From the NCBI RefSeq assembly GCF_001425165.1, contig NZ_LMDU01000016.1, positions 46,930-110,929 of the forward strand: DNA of 64,000 nucleotides, given 5' to 3'. Each line of letters begins with the position of its first letter. Within the stretch, counting starts at the first letter, position 1. A program made the position numbers and the translations under genes. The DNA comes from Pelomonas sp. Root405 (GTDB lineage: Bacteria > Pseudomonadota > Gammaproteobacteria > Burkholderiales > Burkholderiaceae_C). Under the pieces are notes generated by a model. That model had not been told where the DNA came from and ran no database searches. It saw only the letters and a program-made list of their open reading frames with translations. This document shows, in pieces, positions 8,138 through 18,449 of this stretch.

Positions 8138-10336
8138 CTACGCCACCGCCGGCAACCCCGCTAACAACTTATCCAACGTGACCGGATAGTCCCTCACCCT
8201 CACCCCCGTCGCGTTGTAGACCGCATTGGCCACCGCCGCCGCCACCCCGCAGATCCCCAGCTCGCCAACCCCCTTCGCCTTCATCGGCGACGACATGGGA
8301 TCGACCTCGTCCAGGAACACCACCTCCTGATGCGGAATGTCCGCATGCACCGGCACCTCGTAGCCGGCCAGGTCGTGGTTGACGAAAAAGCCGCGGCGGT
8401 GGTCGACCTGCAGCTCTTCCATCAGCGCCGCGCCCACGCCCATCGTCATCGCGCCGATGACCTGGCTGCGCGCGGATGTCGGGTTGATGATGCGGCCGGC
8501 CGCGCAGACGGCCAGCATGCGGCGCACGCGGATCTCGCCCGTCACGACATGCACGGCCACCTCGACGAAATGCCCGCCGAAGGTCGACTGCTGGTAGCGC
8601 TTGTCGAGGTCACCAAACTCGATACCGTCTTCGGCGACCAGACCGGCGAAGGTCTTCAACGCCACCGTCTTGCCGCCACCGCGCACCTCGCCGTCGACGA
8701 ATGTGGCGTCCTCGCCCAGCCCGGCCTGCTGGGCGACCATGCCGCGCAGCTTCATGCAGGCGGCATAGACGCCAGCGCAAGAGCTGTTGCCGCCCCACTG
8801 CCCGCCCGAGCCGCAAGACACCGGGAACTCGGAGTCGCCCAGGCGCACCACCACCTTGTCCAGGGGCACGCCCATCACCTCGGCCGCGGTCTGCGCGATG
8901 ACGGTGTAGCTGCCGGTGCCGATGTCGGTCATGTCGGTCTCCACAGTCACGCGGCCCTGCGCGTCCAGCCGCACGCGGGCCTTGGACTTCATGACGATGT
9001 TGTTGCGGAAGGCCGCCGCCACGCCCTGCCCCACCAGCCAGCGGCCCTCGCGCACTTGCGCGGGCTTCGGGTTGCGCTTGCTCCAACCGAAGCGCTCGGC
9101 GCCGAGCCTGAAGCACTCGGTCAGGCGGCGCTGCGAGAACGGGCGCTCGGGCTTCTCGGGGTCGACCTGGGTGTCGTTGCGCACGCGGAACTCGATGGGG
9201 TCCAGGCCCAATTTCTCGGCCATCTCGTCCATGGCGATCTCCAGCGCCATCATGCCGGGCGCCTCGCCGGGCGCGCGCATCGCATTGCCCTCGGGCAGGT
9301 CCAGCACGGCCAGGTGCAGGGCCGTGTAGCGGTGGGCGCCGGCATAGAGCAGGCGCGTCTGCGCCGTGGCCGTTTCCGGCCCGCCGCCGGGCTGGTCGCC
9401 CGACCAGCTCTCGTGGCCGATTGCCGAGATGCGGCCGTCCTTGCCCGCGCCGATGCGGATGCGCTGGATGGTGGCCGGCCGGTGGGTGGTGTTGTTGGCC
9501 ATCAGCGGCCGCTGCAAGGCAATCTTCACCGGGCGCCCCGCCGCGCGCGCGCCCAGCGCGGCCAGCAGCACGTCGGCACGCAGGAAAAGCTTGCCGCCGA
9601 AGCCGCCGCCGATGAAGGGCGACTTCACATGGACGTTCTGCTTCGGGATGCCCAGCGTTCTGGCCAGGTCACCCACCGCCCAATCGATCATCTGGTTGGA
9701 CGTCCACACCGTCAGCTTCTGGCCCTGCCACTGCGCGATGGTCGCGTGCGGCTCCATCATGGCGTGGCTCTGGTCGGGGGTCTTGTAGGTCGCGTCGAGC
9801 TGCACCGGCGCCCTGGCAAAGCCGGCCTCGAAGTCGCCGACACGCGTCTGCGCTGGATTGCCCTGGCCGTCGTCCTTGGGAATGGGCGCATGCGGCTTCT
9901 CTGCGCCGAGGTCGAATCGGCCTTTCGCTTCCTCGTAGCGGATGCTGACCAAGGCCGCCGCGGCGCGGGCCTGCTCCAGCGTCTCGGCGACAACCACGGC
10001 CAGCGCCTGGTGGTAATGGTCGACCTCGGGGCCACCAAGCAGCTTGGCGGTGTTCATCTTGCCCTTGGCCAGCTTGCCGGCGTTCTGCGCCGTGACGATG
10101 GCCAGCACCCCCGGCGCCGCGCGCGCGGCGCGCAGGTCCATCGCGGCGACGCGGCCCTTGCCGATGCCGGCACCGATGACATAGCCGACGGCCGGCGCGG
10201 GCTTCACGTCGTGATGCTCGTAGGCATAGGGCGCCGTGCCCGTCGTCTTCAGCGGGCCGTCGATGCGCGGCGTGGCGCGGCCGACGACCTTGCCCTGGTC
10301 GATGGGGTTGGTGGTTGCGGGTTGGTCGAAGCGCAT
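8138..10336 (-). CDS. paoC: Aldehyde oxidoreductase, molybdenum-cofactor subunit (PaoC-like)
   Basis: 732-residue large subunit of a xanthine-dehydrogenase-family enzyme binding molybdopterin cytosine dinucleotide. Family landmarks are KTTGTAPYAYE near the N-terminus, the glycine-rich SPFIGGGFGGK, and the catalytic Glu692 in KGVGELGICG. It is the last gene of a paoA-paoB-paoC set; only 2 bp separate its start from the paoB stop. In E. coli PaoABC oxidises aromatic aldehydes in the periplasm. The three subunit types match that enzyme closely, so I use the pao names, but the true substrate is not shown by sequence. A PaoD-type maturation chaperone is not in the window. Confidence 0.88.
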   Translation of the reverse strand: MRFDQPATTNPIDQGKVVGRATPRIDGPLKTTGTAPYAYEHHDVKPAPAVGYVIGAGIGKGRVAAMDLRAARAAPGVLAIVTAQNAGKLAKGKMNTAKLLGGPEVDHYHQALAVVVAETLEQARAAAALVSIRYEEAKGRFDLGAEKPHAPIPKDDGQGNPAQTRVGDFEAGFARAPVQLDATYKTPDQSHAMMEPHATIAQWQGQKLTVWTSNQMIDWAVGDLARTLGIPKQNVHVKSPFIGGGFGGKLFLRADVLLAALGARAAGRPVKIALQRPLMANNTTHRPATIQRIRIGAGKDGRISAIGHESWSGDQPGGGPETATAQTRLLYAGAHRYTALHLAVLDLPEGNAMRAPGEAPGMMALEIAMDEMAEKLGLDPIEFRVRNDTQVDPEKPERPFSQRRLTECFRLGAERFGWSKRNPKPAQVREGRWLVGQGVAAAFRNNIVMKSKARVRLDAQGRVTVETDMTDIGTGSYTVIAQTAAEVMGVPLDKVVVRLGDSEFPVSCGSGGQWGGNSSCAGVYAACMKLRGMVAQQAGLGEDATFVDGEVRGGGKTVALKTFAGLVAEDGIEFGDLDKRYQQSTFGGHFVEVAVHVVTGEIRVRRMLAVCAAGRIINPTSARSQVIGAMTMGVGAALMEELQVDHRRGFFVNHDLAGYEVPVHADIPHQEVVFLDEVDPMSSPMKAKGVGELGICGVAAAVANAVYNATGVRVRDYPVTLDKLLAGLPAVA

Positions 10337-10338
10337 GG

Positions 10339-11289
10339 TCAGGCCTTGGCGGGTTGCAGGGCGTCGGCGAGCAGGCGCTCGGCCAGCTGGAGCTTGAAGG
10401 CGTTGTCGGGCTGCGGCGCCGCGCCGGCAAAGGCCTGACCGATGTACGCCTTGGCGTTGCGCGCGAGCTGGGGCTCGGCCGCCTCCACGCGCCAGGGCTT
10501 GTGGGCCACGCCGCCAAAGGCCACGCGGGCGCTGCCGTCACGTTGCACGATGGCGGCCAGCGACACGAGGGCGAAGGCATAGGACGCCCGGTCACGCACC
10601 TTGCGGTAGAGCTGGGTGCCGCCCGCGGGCGGCGGCAGCACGACCGACGTGATCAGCTCGCCATGGGCCAGCGTGTGGTCAATGTGGGGCGTGTCGCCAG
10701 GCAGTCGGTGGAAGTCGGCAATCGGGATGCGCCGCGCCTGGCCATCGGGCCGCGCGGTCTCGACCTCGGCGTCCAGCACGCGCATGGCGACGGCCATGTC
10801 GCTGGGGTGGGTGGCGATGCAGGCCTTGCTGCCGCCGATGACGGCCAGCGCGCGCGTGACACCGCCGATGGCGCTGCAGCCGCTGCCGGGCTGGCGCTTG
10901 TTGCAGGGCTGGGCGGTGTCGTAGAAATAGGGGCACCGCGTGCGCTGGAGCAGGTTGCCCGCCGTCGTGGCGCGGTTGCGCAGCTGGCCCGAAGCGCCGG
11001 ACAGCAGCGCGCGCGACAGCACCGGATAGTCCATGCGCACACGGGCATCAGCCGCCAGGTCGCTGTTGCGCACCAGCGCGCCGATGCGCAGGCCGCCGCC
11101 ATCGACCGGCTCGATGCGGTCCAGCCCCAGCGCATTGACGTCGACGACATGGCCGGGCGTCTCGATCTGCAGCTTCATCAGGTCCAGCAGATTGGTGCCA
11201 CCGGCGATGAAGCGGGCATCGGGCCGGCGCGCGACGGCCGCGGCGGCCTCGGCCGGCGTGCGGGCGCGCTCGAAGCTGAAGGCTTTCAT
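10339..11289 (-). CDS. paoB: Aldehyde oxidoreductase, FAD subunit (PaoB-like)
   Basis: 316-residue FAD-binding subunit. [12 protein letters not shown] (about residues 28-39) and [12 protein letters not shown] are the FAD-domain signatures. An insertion with four cysteines ([20 protein letters not shown]) matches the extra 4Fe-4S site known from E. coli PaoB and absent from most xanthine dehydrogenase FAD subunits, which supports the PaoABC call. The ATG at 11289 overlaps the paoA stop (ATGA). An upstream extension of the frame lies inside paoA and is ignored. Confidence 0.9.
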   Translation of the reverse strand: MKAFSFERARTPAEAAAAVARRPDARFIAGGTNLLDLMKLQIETPGHVVDVNALGLDRIEPVDGGGLRIGALVRNSDLAADARVRMDYPVLSRALLSGASGQLRNRATTAGNLLQRTRCPYFYDTAQPCNKRQPGSGCSAIGGVTRALAVIGGSKACIATHPSDMAVAMRVLDAEVETARPDGQARRIPIADFHRLPGDTPHIDHTLAHGELITSVVLPPPAGGTQLYRKVRDRASYAFALVSLAAIVQRDGSARVAFGGVAHKPWRVEAAEPQLARNAKAYIGQAFAGAAPQPDNAFKLQLAERLLADALQPAKA

Positions 11290-11924
11290 GCCGCACCTCC
11301 GACGACCTGTGTGATGGCCTCCGCGATGTTGGAATAGGCGCCACAGCGGCAGAGGTTGCCGCTCATGCGCTCGCGCAGCTCGTCGGGGCTCAGCAGCGGC
11401 CTGGCATTCAGGTCGGCCGTCACATGGCTGGGCGCGCCGCGCTTGAGCTCGTCGAGCATGCCCACCGCAGAACAGATCTGCCCCGGCGTGCAGTAACCGC
11501 ACTGGTAGCCGTCATGCGCGACGAACGCCGCCTGCAGCGGATGCATCTTGGCGGGCGTGCCCAGGCCTTCGATGGTGGTGGTCTTGCCGCCTGGCGCCAT
11601 CACCGCCAGCATCAGGCAGCTGTTGATGCGCCGCCCGTCCATCAGCACCGTGCAGGCGCCGCACTGGCCGTGGTCGCAGCCCTTCTTGGTGCCGGTCAGC
11701 TGCAGCTGCTCGCGCAGCATGTCGAGCAGTGTCGTGCGGGTATCGACATCCAGGCTGTGCGCCTTGCCGTTGATTTCCAACGTCACGCGGCTCATCGTGG
11801 GCGGCAAGGTGGTGCTCGACACAGCGGTCTCCGGCGGGGCCGCATCTGCAGCCGTGAGGGTGGCGGTGCCGGCGCTGGCGATCAGCACGTCCCGGCGTGA
11901 AAGGCATCCTGGCAAATCATCCAT
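11286..11924 (-). CDS. paoA: Aldehyde oxidoreductase, 2Fe-2S subunit with Tat signal (PaoA-like)
   Basis: 212-residue iron-sulfur subunit. The N-terminus has a twin-arginine signal ([10 protein letters not shown] at about residues 8-17), which would carry the assembled heterotrimer to the periplasm. The mature part holds a plant-type ferredoxin cluster ([12 protein letters not shown] plus a later Cys) and a second helical 2Fe-2S cluster (QCGYCTPGQ and LCRCGAYSN). First gene of the minus-strand pao operon; its promoter should lie in the ~80 bp before the ggt stop side at 11925-12004. Confidence 0.9.
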   Translation of the reverse strand: MDDLPGCLSRRDVLIASAGTATLTAADAAPPETAVSSTTLPPTMSRVTLEINGKAHSLDVDTRTTLLDMLREQLQLTGTKKGCDHGQCGACTVLMDGRRINSCLMLAVMAPGGKTTTIEGLGTPAKMHPLQAAFVAHDGYQCGYCTPGQICSAVGMLDELKRGAPSHVTADLNARPLLSPDELRERMSGNLCRCGAYSNIAEAITQVVGGAA

Positions 11925-12004
11925 CGCTGACCCCGCGGTTCACAAGCGGGCCAGCCTAGGGCGCAACGGATAGGCTGCGGTGTCGGACAACAGCCCGACG
12001 ACCG

Positions 12005-13780
12005 CTATTCCCCTAACACGACGCCTTCACGGCGCGGGTCCGCGCCGCCGACCCAGCCCGTCTTGCCGCGCATCAGCACCTGCAGGCCGCTGGTCAGGTC
12101 GGTCTCGTTGACGGTGTGGCCGCGGCCGCGCAAGTCGGCCAGCTGCTCGGCCGTCAATGCCCCGCGCTCGACGATCAGCGCGCTGCCGTTGAAATGGCCG
12201 AAGTTGGGCAGGTCCACCGCCTGCTGCACCGGCAGGCCCCAGGCCAGCGCGCCGGTGATGACCTTGGCGACGTAGTGAATGATGACCGGCCCGCCCGGCG
12301 AGCCCGCCACCATGAGCAGCTTGCCGTCACGGTCGAACACCAGCGTCGGCGCCATGCTGGAGCGCGGGCGCTTGCCGGCCTCCACGCGGTTGGCAACCGG
12401 CTTGCCGTCGGCGCCCACGGGGTTGAGCGAAAAGTCCGTCAGCTGGTTGTTCAGCATGAAGCCGCCGGCCAGGCCGGTACCGCCGTCGCTCATGACGCGG
12501 TTGCCGAAGGCGGATTCGATGCTGCTCGTCATCGCCACCGCATGGCCGTCGGCGTCGACGACGCTGATCTGGCTGGTGCCCGCTTCAAGCTGCTCGGCCT
12601 GTGGCGCCCACGCCAGCTTGACGGCCGCCGGCTGGCCTGCCGCGGCGGGCGCCATCGCTCGCTCGCCGATCAGCCCGCCACGGTCTTTCAGATAGGTGGG
12701 CGACAGCAGGTTCTGCCAGTCGCCGCCGGGCGCGGTGACGAAGGCCGGGTCGCCGATGTACTGGGCGCGGTCGGCAAAAGCCAGCTTGGCGGACTCGGCA
12801 TAGGCATGCATCCAGTCAGCCGTCAGCGCCTTGGCCGAAGCCGCGGCCGGCTGCGTATCCAGCAGCCCGAGGATCTGCATCAGCGTCAGGTGGCCCGACG
12901 TCGGCGGGCCGAAGCCGCAGATGCGATAACTGCGCCATTCATTGCACAGCGGCGGGCGGCTCAGGGCCTTGTAGCCGGCCAGGTCAGCGGCAGCCAGCAG
13001 GCCCGGGCGGGCATGGCCCTTGATGCGGCGCACGATGTCGGCGGCGACGGGACCCTCATAAAACCCCTTGGCGCCCTGCCTGGCCACGGCGCGCAGCACG
13101 GCCGCATAGGCCGGGTTCTTCAGCACGGTGCCGACCGGCTTGGGCGCGCCAGCAGCGTCGAAGAAATACGGCCCGGCCTGCGGGTCGGTGCGCAAGGCGG
13201 TCTCGCTTGACGCCAGCTCGAACAGGCGCGGGCTGATGGCAAAGCCCTGCTCCGCCAGGCGGATGGCCGGCTCGAACAGGCGTGCCCACGGCAGCTTGCC
13301 GTGCTGGCGGTGCCCCTCGGCCAGCATGGCCAGCACACCGGGCGCGCCGGTGGACAGGCCGCTGAGCACCGCGTCGCGCATGGCCATGGGCTTGCCGTCG
13401 GCCTTGAGAAACATCTCGGGCGTGGCCGCGCCGGACGCGGTCTCGCGGCCGTCCAGCGTCTGTACCTGCTTGCCGTCCCAATGCAGCAGGAAGGCACCGC
13501 CAGCAATACCGCTGGACTGCGGTTCCACCAGGCCCAGCACGGCCTGCACGGCCACCGTGGCATCGATGGCCGAGCCGCCGGCGCGCAGGATCTCCAGGCC
13601 GGCCTGGGCCGCCAGCGGGTTGGCCGCCGTCACGGCAAAGCGCTGCGCCGGCTGGGTCAGGCCGACCGGCTTGGCCGTGCGGGTGGTGGCGGCTTCGGGT
13701 TGCTCAACGGGCTGAGCCAGCGCACCGGCCGAGGCCAGCAGCAGGGCGATCAAGAGGGGCGTCAATTGCATGCGCGCCAT
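12005..13780 (-). CDS. ggt: Gamma-glutamyltransferase
   Basis: 591-residue N-terminal-nucleophile hydrolase that cleaves glutathione and other gamma-glutamyl compounds in the periplasm. A signal peptide (hydrophobic run ending SAGALA) is present. The autocleavage Thr402 begins the small subunit in GTSQISVVD, and the downstream PRSSMAPTLVF and GSPGGPVII blocks are intact. Two in-frame ATGs exist, at 13780 and 13771; neither has a clear Shine-Dalgarno, and both keep the signal peptide. It lies 22-31 bp behind a DUF1501 gene on the same strand, an unusual neighbour. Confidence 0.88.
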   Translation of the reverse strand: MARMQLTPLLIALLLASAGALAQPVEQPEAATTRTAKPVGLTQPAQRFAVTAANPLAAQAGLEILRAGGSAIDATVAVQAVLGLVEPQSSGIAGGAFLLHWDGKQVQTLDGRETASGAATPEMFLKADGKPMAMRDAVLSGLSTGAPGVLAMLAEGHRQHGKLPWARLFEPAIRLAEQGFAISPRLFELASSETALRTDPQAGPYFFDAAGAPKPVGTVLKNPAYAAVLRAVARQGAKGFYEGPVAADIVRRIKGHARPGLLAAADLAGYKALSRPPLCNEWRSYRICGFGPPTSGHLTLMQILGLLDTQPAAASAKALTADWMHAYAESAKLAFADRAQYIGDPAFVTAPGGDWQNLLSPTYLKDRGGLIGERAMAPAAAGQPAAVKLAWAPQAEQLEAGTSQISVVDADGHAVAMTSSIESAFGNRVMSDGGTGLAGGFMLNNQLTDFSLNPVGADGKPVANRVEAGKRPRSSMAPTLVFDRDGKLLMVAGSPGGPVIIHYVAKVITGALAWGLPVQQAVDLPNFGHFNGSALIVERGALTAEQLADLRGRGHTVNETDLTSGLQVLMRGKTGWVGGADPRREGVVLGE

Positions 13781-13802
13781 CTTAGGCAGCGCCGCATCGA
13801 CC

Positions 13803-15176
13803 TCAGAAATAACCCAGGTCGCGCTGCGTGTAGTTGCCGATCTGCGGCAGTACCAGCGGCAGGTCGGTGGCGGAGACGCCCATCCAGCTGGCAAGCGTGG
13901 CGGCAAGCTGGTCCACCGACGTGGTCGGCAGCAGCCGACCCTGGCCGACGTCGTCGGGCCCGTTGACGCTGACCGACGGCAGCGTGCCGTAGAAGCGCCC
14001 ACCCTTGACGGCGCCGCCCATGACGAAGTGATGGCTGCCCCAGCCATGGTCGCTGCCGTCGCCGTTGCTGGTCAGCGTGCGGCCGAAGTCGCTGGCGGTG
14101 AAGGTGGTGACCTGGTCGGCCACGCCCAGCTCCACCGTGGCGGCGTAGAAACTGGCCATCGCGTCATTGACCTGCGTCATCAGCAGCGGGTGCTGGGTGG
14201 CCAGCTGGTCGTGCAGGTCGAAGCCGCCGATGGAGACGAAGTAGACCTGCCGCGCGGCGCCCAGGCTCTGGCGCGCGGCGATCAGCTTGGCGACCATGGC
14301 GAGCTGGCTGGACAGGCTGGTGGTTTCGAACACCGTGCCGAACGCCGGCACGCCGGCGAGTGCGGCGCCCAGCGTCGTCTGCGCGTCGACCGAGCGCTTG
14401 ACGACGCGGTTCAGCTCGGCCTCCATCCAGTGCGTGCGCTCGGCCGTGATCAGCGACCGCAGCGCCGCCGAACACGCCTGGGAGCCGTACAGCGACTTGG
14501 TGATGCCGTTGATGGGCACCGCACCGTTGGTCGACACCTGGTACTGCACCGCCTGCTTGCCGGCCATGTAGACGGCGTTGCCCGACACGTTGATGCAGGT
14601 GAAGGTGGACGTGCCGTTGCCGCCCATGAACAGGTCACCCAGCCGCCCGCCCCAGCCCGAGGTGGCGCCCTCGGGCGAACTGGCCTGCCAGACGGACTGC
14701 TGGTCGTTGTGCGAGAACAGCTTGGGCGGCAGCGGCACGCTCCTGGCCTTGTACTGGGCCAGCGTGGTGGGCTGCACCAGCGTGCCGACGTTGAGCTGCA
14801 CGGCCAGCTTGGCCGAATCCCACAGGCCCTTGAGCTTGCCGAGCTGCGGCGCCAGTGCCATCTGCCGGCCGCCGACGACCTCGGACAGCGCGGTGGCGGC
14901 CAGCGTGTCGCGCGGGAGGGTCAGCGCCTGGCGGATGCCGGCATAGGCGGCGTGGCTGGCGGCATCGAAAGGCACCAGCGTGTTGCCGTAGTCGTTGCCG
15001 CCATACAGGAAGACGCAGACCAGCGCCTTGTAGTCGCCCGGTGTCGTGGCGGCGGCGGCCTCGCCGATGCCGGCCAGCGACAGCGCCCAGGGCGCCGCGG
15101 TGCCGGCAATGCCGAAGGCGGAGGCGCGGCGCAGGAACTCGCGGCGCTGCAGCTGGGGGAGTCGGTTGAGCTTCAT
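13803..15176 (-). CDS. DUF1501 Tat-exported protein
   Basis: 457-residue protein of the DUF1501 (sulfatase-like fold, function unknown) family. A Tat signal QRREFLRRAS is followed by a hydrophobic run ending GEAAAA. Conserved features include VFLYGGNDYGNTLVP near residue 55, FTASDFGRTL and DHGWGSHHFVMGG. The start overlaps the stop of the DUF1800 gene (ATGA), the standard arrangement for this pair across proteobacteria, which implies the two products act together in the cell envelope. Confidence 0.9.
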   Translation of the reverse strand: MKLNRLPQLQRREFLRRASAFGIAGTAAPWALSLAGIGEAAAATTPGDYKALVCVFLYGGNDYGNTLVPFDAASHAAYAGIRQALTLPRDTLAATALSEVVGGRQMALAPQLGKLKGLWDSAKLAVQLNVGTLVQPTTLAQYKARSVPLPPKLFSHNDQQSVWQASSPEGATSGWGGRLGDLFMGGNGTSTFTCINVSGNAVYMAGKQAVQYQVSTNGAVPINGITKSLYGSQACSAALRSLITAERTHWMEAELNRVVKRSVDAQTTLGAALAGVPAFGTVFETTSLSSQLAMVAKLIAARQSLGAARQVYFVSIGGFDLHDQLATQHPLLMTQVNDAMASFYAATVELGVADQVTTFTASDFGRTLTSNGDGSDHGWGSHHFVMGGAVKGGRFYGTLPSVSVNGPDDVGQGRLLPTTSVDQLAATLASWMGVSATDLPLVLPQIGNYTQRDLGYF

Positions 15177-16870
15177 TTCTGCACCAGGTATTCGGGGCAG
15201 GCCATCAGCATCAGGATGCTTGCTTGCACGCGGTTGAGCTTGCCGGCGTCGGTGCCGGCGTTGATGGTGGCGACGGCCGTCGCGATGATCGACTCGGTCG
15301 CCGTCGAGATGCCACCGCCGCCCAGGCGCAGCGCCAAGGTGGCGACCAGCGCCGACGCGTCGCTGGCCAGGGCCAGCTCGGCCACATAGCTGGCCTTGAC
15401 CTCGCCGATGCTGCTGGCAATGGCCGTCTGCAGGAAATTGAGATAACCCGCGACCGTGCTCTCGTTGCAGAGTTGGAACTCCGGCGCCGTGACGCCGTTG
15501 CTGCCCAGCGTGGAACCCGGCGGCACATAGCCGGGGCGGAAGAAATTGAACACCGACGGGCTGCGCAGCGGGCTCTGGCCCAGACGCGTGGCGGGGTTGG
15601 TGGTGTCACCGATATTCCACAGGCCGGTCGGCGACGCGGCGCCAAAACTGCGTGCCCATTGCAGCAGTCGCTGCACCGGCTCGCGCAGCTTGCCGGCAGA
15701 CGGCGCCGTGGCGGCGCTGCGCGCCTCGCTGTCCAGCAGCACGGCGCGGACGACGGCCTTGAGGTCGCCGCGCACGCCCGCGCCGTTGTTGGCCCAGACG
15801 GCAGCCACGCGCCCCACATAAGCTGGGCTGGGATGCGAGGCCACCAGCCGCTGGATCAGCTGGCGCCCGAGGAAGGGGCCGACGTTGGGATGGCTGGCCA
15901 GTGTGTCCATCGCCATCTTCATCGCCGCGGCGCCATCGGCGGTGGCCGGGATGTCGGCGTCCAACACCTTCTTGGCCCCGGTGGCGAAGCGGGCCGGGTT
16001 GTTGACCATGGCCTTCTTCACATAGGCCGGGTCGGTACTGCTCACGCCGTCGTAGTCCCAGCCGGTGAAAACGCGCGCCAGCTCGGTGATCTGTGCCTGC
16101 GTGTAGGTCTCCAGCGCCTTGCCGTCGGCACCCAGCTTCGGGCTGCCATCGGCATTGAGTTGCACCAGGCCGATGCTGAACAGCTGCATCACCTCGCGCG
16201 CATAGTTCTCGTCGGGCACACGGCCAGTGCGGGTGTCTTCCTTCTGATTGCCGCGCATGGCGAGATAAACGCCCATGCCGGGCGACAGCGTGACGGCCTG
16301 CAGCAGCTCGCGGTAGTTGCCGAAGGCGTGCTGCTCCAACAGGTCGACATAGGCAGCGCCCATCAGGCCACGCCACTGCACCGGCAGGCCGGTCATGGAG
16401 ACGACGAAGATTTCCGACAGGGCGAGCACGACGCGCTGACGCAGCGTGTCGGGGGCGGACATCAGCTTGCGCCACAGCGTGTTGTCCAGGCCCGCGAAGC
16501 TGTTGCGGTTGGCCTCGACCGCATAGCCGCGCTCCACCATCCAGTCGAAATGACCCGCGGTGATGGGCAGCGCGAATTGCGCATCCAGCCAGGCGGCGTA
16601 ACCGCTCACCTTGACGGTGGTGATGTCGGCCGCCGTTGCAGCAAAGCCGGCCTGCGCCAGGAAGCGCGCCGCCTCGGCATCCGTCGGCGGCGCGGGCGGC
16701 GGCGGTGGGGGTGGCGAGGCAGCCGGGCCTGAGCCCGGTGCGGGGTCGCCGCTACCGCCACCTCCGCCACCGCAGGCGCTCAGCAGCGCGGCGGTGGCAA
16801 GCGTGCCGGCCGGGGTCAGCGGCGACGGGGCGTCTTCAACGGCAGCGGGTGCGTCGAGCAGGTCAGGCAT
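15173..16870 (-). CDS. DUF1800 family lipoprotein
   Basis: 565-residue protein with a lipoprotein-type signal: LLSAC at about residues 28-32, followed by a run of glycines and a proline-rich linker (about residues 50-70). The rest is an all-helical DUF1800 domain with ARFLAQAGF at its start and PDENYAREVMQLFSIGL in the middle. I chose the ATG at 16870, which places the lipobox at normal depth; the frame is open upstream to 16939. Always paired with DUF1501; function unknown. Confidence 0.87.
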   Translation of the reverse strand: MPDLLDAPAAVEDAPSPLTPAGTLATAALLSACGGGGGGSGDPAPGSGPAASPPPPPPPAPPTDAEAARFLAQAGFAATAADITTVKVSGYAAWLDAQFALPITAGHFDWMVERGYAVEANRNSFAGLDNTLWRKLMSAPDTLRQRVVLALSEIFVVSMTGLPVQWRGLMGAAYVDLLEQHAFGNYRELLQAVTLSPGMGVYLAMRGNQKEDTRTGRVPDENYAREVMQLFSIGLVQLNADGSPKLGADGKALETYTQAQITELARVFTGWDYDGVSSTDPAYVKKAMVNNPARFATGAKKVLDADIPATADGAAAMKMAMDTLASHPNVGPFLGRQLIQRLVASHPSPAYVGRVAAVWANNGAGVRGDLKAVVRAVLLDSEARSAATAPSAGKLREPVQRLLQWARSFGAASPTGLWNIGDTTNPATRLGQSPLRSPSVFNFFRPGYVPPGSTLGSNGVTAPEFQLCNESTVAGYLNFLQTAIASSIGEVKASYVAELALASDASALVATLALRLGGGGISTATESIIATAVATINAGTDAGKLNRVQASILMLMACPEYLVQK

Positions 16871-16987
16871 GGGGCGTCCGAAAGGTGGCGAGCCGGATGA
16901 TCCCCAAGCCCGCGGCCCTCGACACGCCCGCCGCGGCAAGGCCGTGACAAACGCCTTGCCGCTTACCGGCAGAAACGAATCACGAAG

Positions 16988-17626
16988 TTACAAAAGCGGC
17001 ACGCCGGTCTTGCCTTGCGCGAATTCGCGCGTGACGCCCTCGGCCAGTTCCACGAGCCTGATGCCTTCGGGCACGACGTCGAAGACGCCCAGGTCCGTGA
17101 TGATGCGGTCGACCACACCCACGCCCGTCAGCGGCAGCGTGCAGCTGGGAATGATCTTGAGGTCTTCGCTGCCGTCCTTCTTCTTGGCGACGTGCTCCAT
17201 CAGCACGATGACGCGCTTGACGCCGGCGACCAGGTCCATGGCCCCGCCCATGCCCTTGACCATCTTGCCCGGGATCATCCAGTTGGCCAGGTCGCCGCCG
17301 CCGCTGACCTGCATCGCGCCGAGGATGCTGAGGTTGATCTTGCCGGCGCGGATCATCGCGAAGCTGTCGTGGCTGCCGAAGATGCTGCTGCCCGGCAAGG
17401 TGGTGACGGTCTGCTTGCCGGCGTTGATGAGGTCGGCGTCGACCTCGTCCTCGGTCGGGAAGGGGCCGATGCCCAGCATGCCGTTCTCGCTCTGCAGCCA
17501 GACTTCCTTCGTCGCCGGCACATGGTTGGCCACCAGCGTCGGGATGCCGATGCCGAGGTTGACGTAGAAGCCGTCTTCCAGCTCCTGGGCCGCACGGGCG
17601 GCCATCTGATCTTGGGTCCAGGCCAT
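16988..17626 (-). CDS. scoB: 3-oxoacid CoA-transferase subunit B
   Basis: 212-residue beta subunit of a family I CoA transferase. The catalytic glutamate is Glu47 in [10 protein letters not shown], which forms the acyl-CoA thioester intermediate. [11 protein letters not shown] near residue 23 and [15 protein letters not shown] are also typical. The start lies one base beyond the scoA stop, so the subunits are co-expressed. The pair transfers CoA between succinyl-CoA and acetoacetate in many proteobacteria; acyl specificity cannot be read from the sequence. Confidence 0.9.
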   Translation of the reverse strand: MAWTQDQMAARAAQELEDGFYVNLGIGIPTLVANHVPATKEVWLQSENGMLGIGPFPTEDEVDADLINAGKQTVTTLPGSSIFGSHDSFAMIRAGKINLSILGAMQVSGGGDLANWMIPGKMVKGMGGAMDLVAGVKRVIVLMEHVAKKKDGSEDLKIIPSCTLPLTGVGVVDRIITDLGVFDVVPEGIRLVELAEGVTREFAQGKTGVPLL

Positions 17627-17627
17627 G

Positions 17628-18335
17628 TCAGCTCTCCTTCTTGGGCGACAAGGTCATCTTCTCGATGCGCTTCTCGGGGTTGGCGTTGACGACGATGCGG
17701 TGCACGTAGATGCCCGGCAGATGCACGTCGTCCGGGTCGATCTCGCCGGTCTCGACGAGTTTCTCGACCTCGACGACCGTCAGCTTGCCGGCCATGGCCG
17801 CGGCGGGATTGAAGTTGCGCGCGGTGCGGCGGAACACCAGGTTGCCGCTCTTGTCGGCCTTGTAGGCCTTGACCAGCGACACGTCGGGCACCAGTGCCTT
17901 CTCCAGGATGTAGGTCTCGCCGTCAAACTCGCGCGCCTCCTTGCCCTCGGCGATCAGCGTGCCCACGCCGGTGCGCACGAAGAAGGCCGGGATGCCGGCG
18001 CCACCGGCGCGCAGCTTCTCGGCCAGCGTGCCCTGCGGCGTGAACTCCAGCTCCAGCTCGCCGGCCAGGTACTGGCGCTCGAACTCCTTGTTCTCGCCCA
18101 CGTAGCTGGAGATCATCTTCCTGATCTGGCGCGTGACCAGCAGCGCACCCAGCCCGAAGCCATCGACGCCGGCATTGTTCGAGATGACCGTCAGGTCCTT
18201 GACGCCGCTGTCGCGCAGGGCGGTGATCAGCGCCTCGGGGATGCCGCACAGGCCGAAGCCGCCAACCGCGAGCATCTGCCCGTCCTCCACGACGCCGCGC
18301 AGCGCTTCTTCAGCGCTCGGGTACACCTTGTTCAT
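17628..18335 (-). CDS. scoA: 3-oxoacid CoA-transferase subunit A
   Basis: 235-residue alpha subunit of a family I CoA transferase. The N-terminal [13 protein letters not shown] (about residues 25-37) is the CoA-binding glycine-rich signature, and [13 protein letters not shown] follows. First gene of the two-gene scoAB operon on the minus strand; the 114 bp upstream hold its promoter and separate it from an unrelated helical protein gene. Confidence 0.9.
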   Translation of the reverse strand: MNKVYPSAEEALRGVVEDGQMLAVGGFGLCGIPEALITALRDSGVKDLTVISNNAGVDGFGLGALLVTRQIRKMISSYVGENKEFERQYLAGELELEFTPQGTLAEKLRAGGAGIPAFFVRTGVGTLIAEGKEAREFDGETYILEKALVPDVSLVKAYKADKSGNLVFRRTARNFNPAAAMAGKLTVVEVEKLVETGEIDPDDVHLPGIYVHRIVVNANPEKRIEKMTLSPKKES

Positions 18336-18449
18336 GCCGTCTCCTGCTTGACTGAGGGGCGAAGGGTAGCGCCGACGCGCCGGGCGCGTCGATTACGCGA
18401 AATCGCCTAAGCAGGCACGCGACACCGCGCGGCAGGGTCGGGGCGGCGG

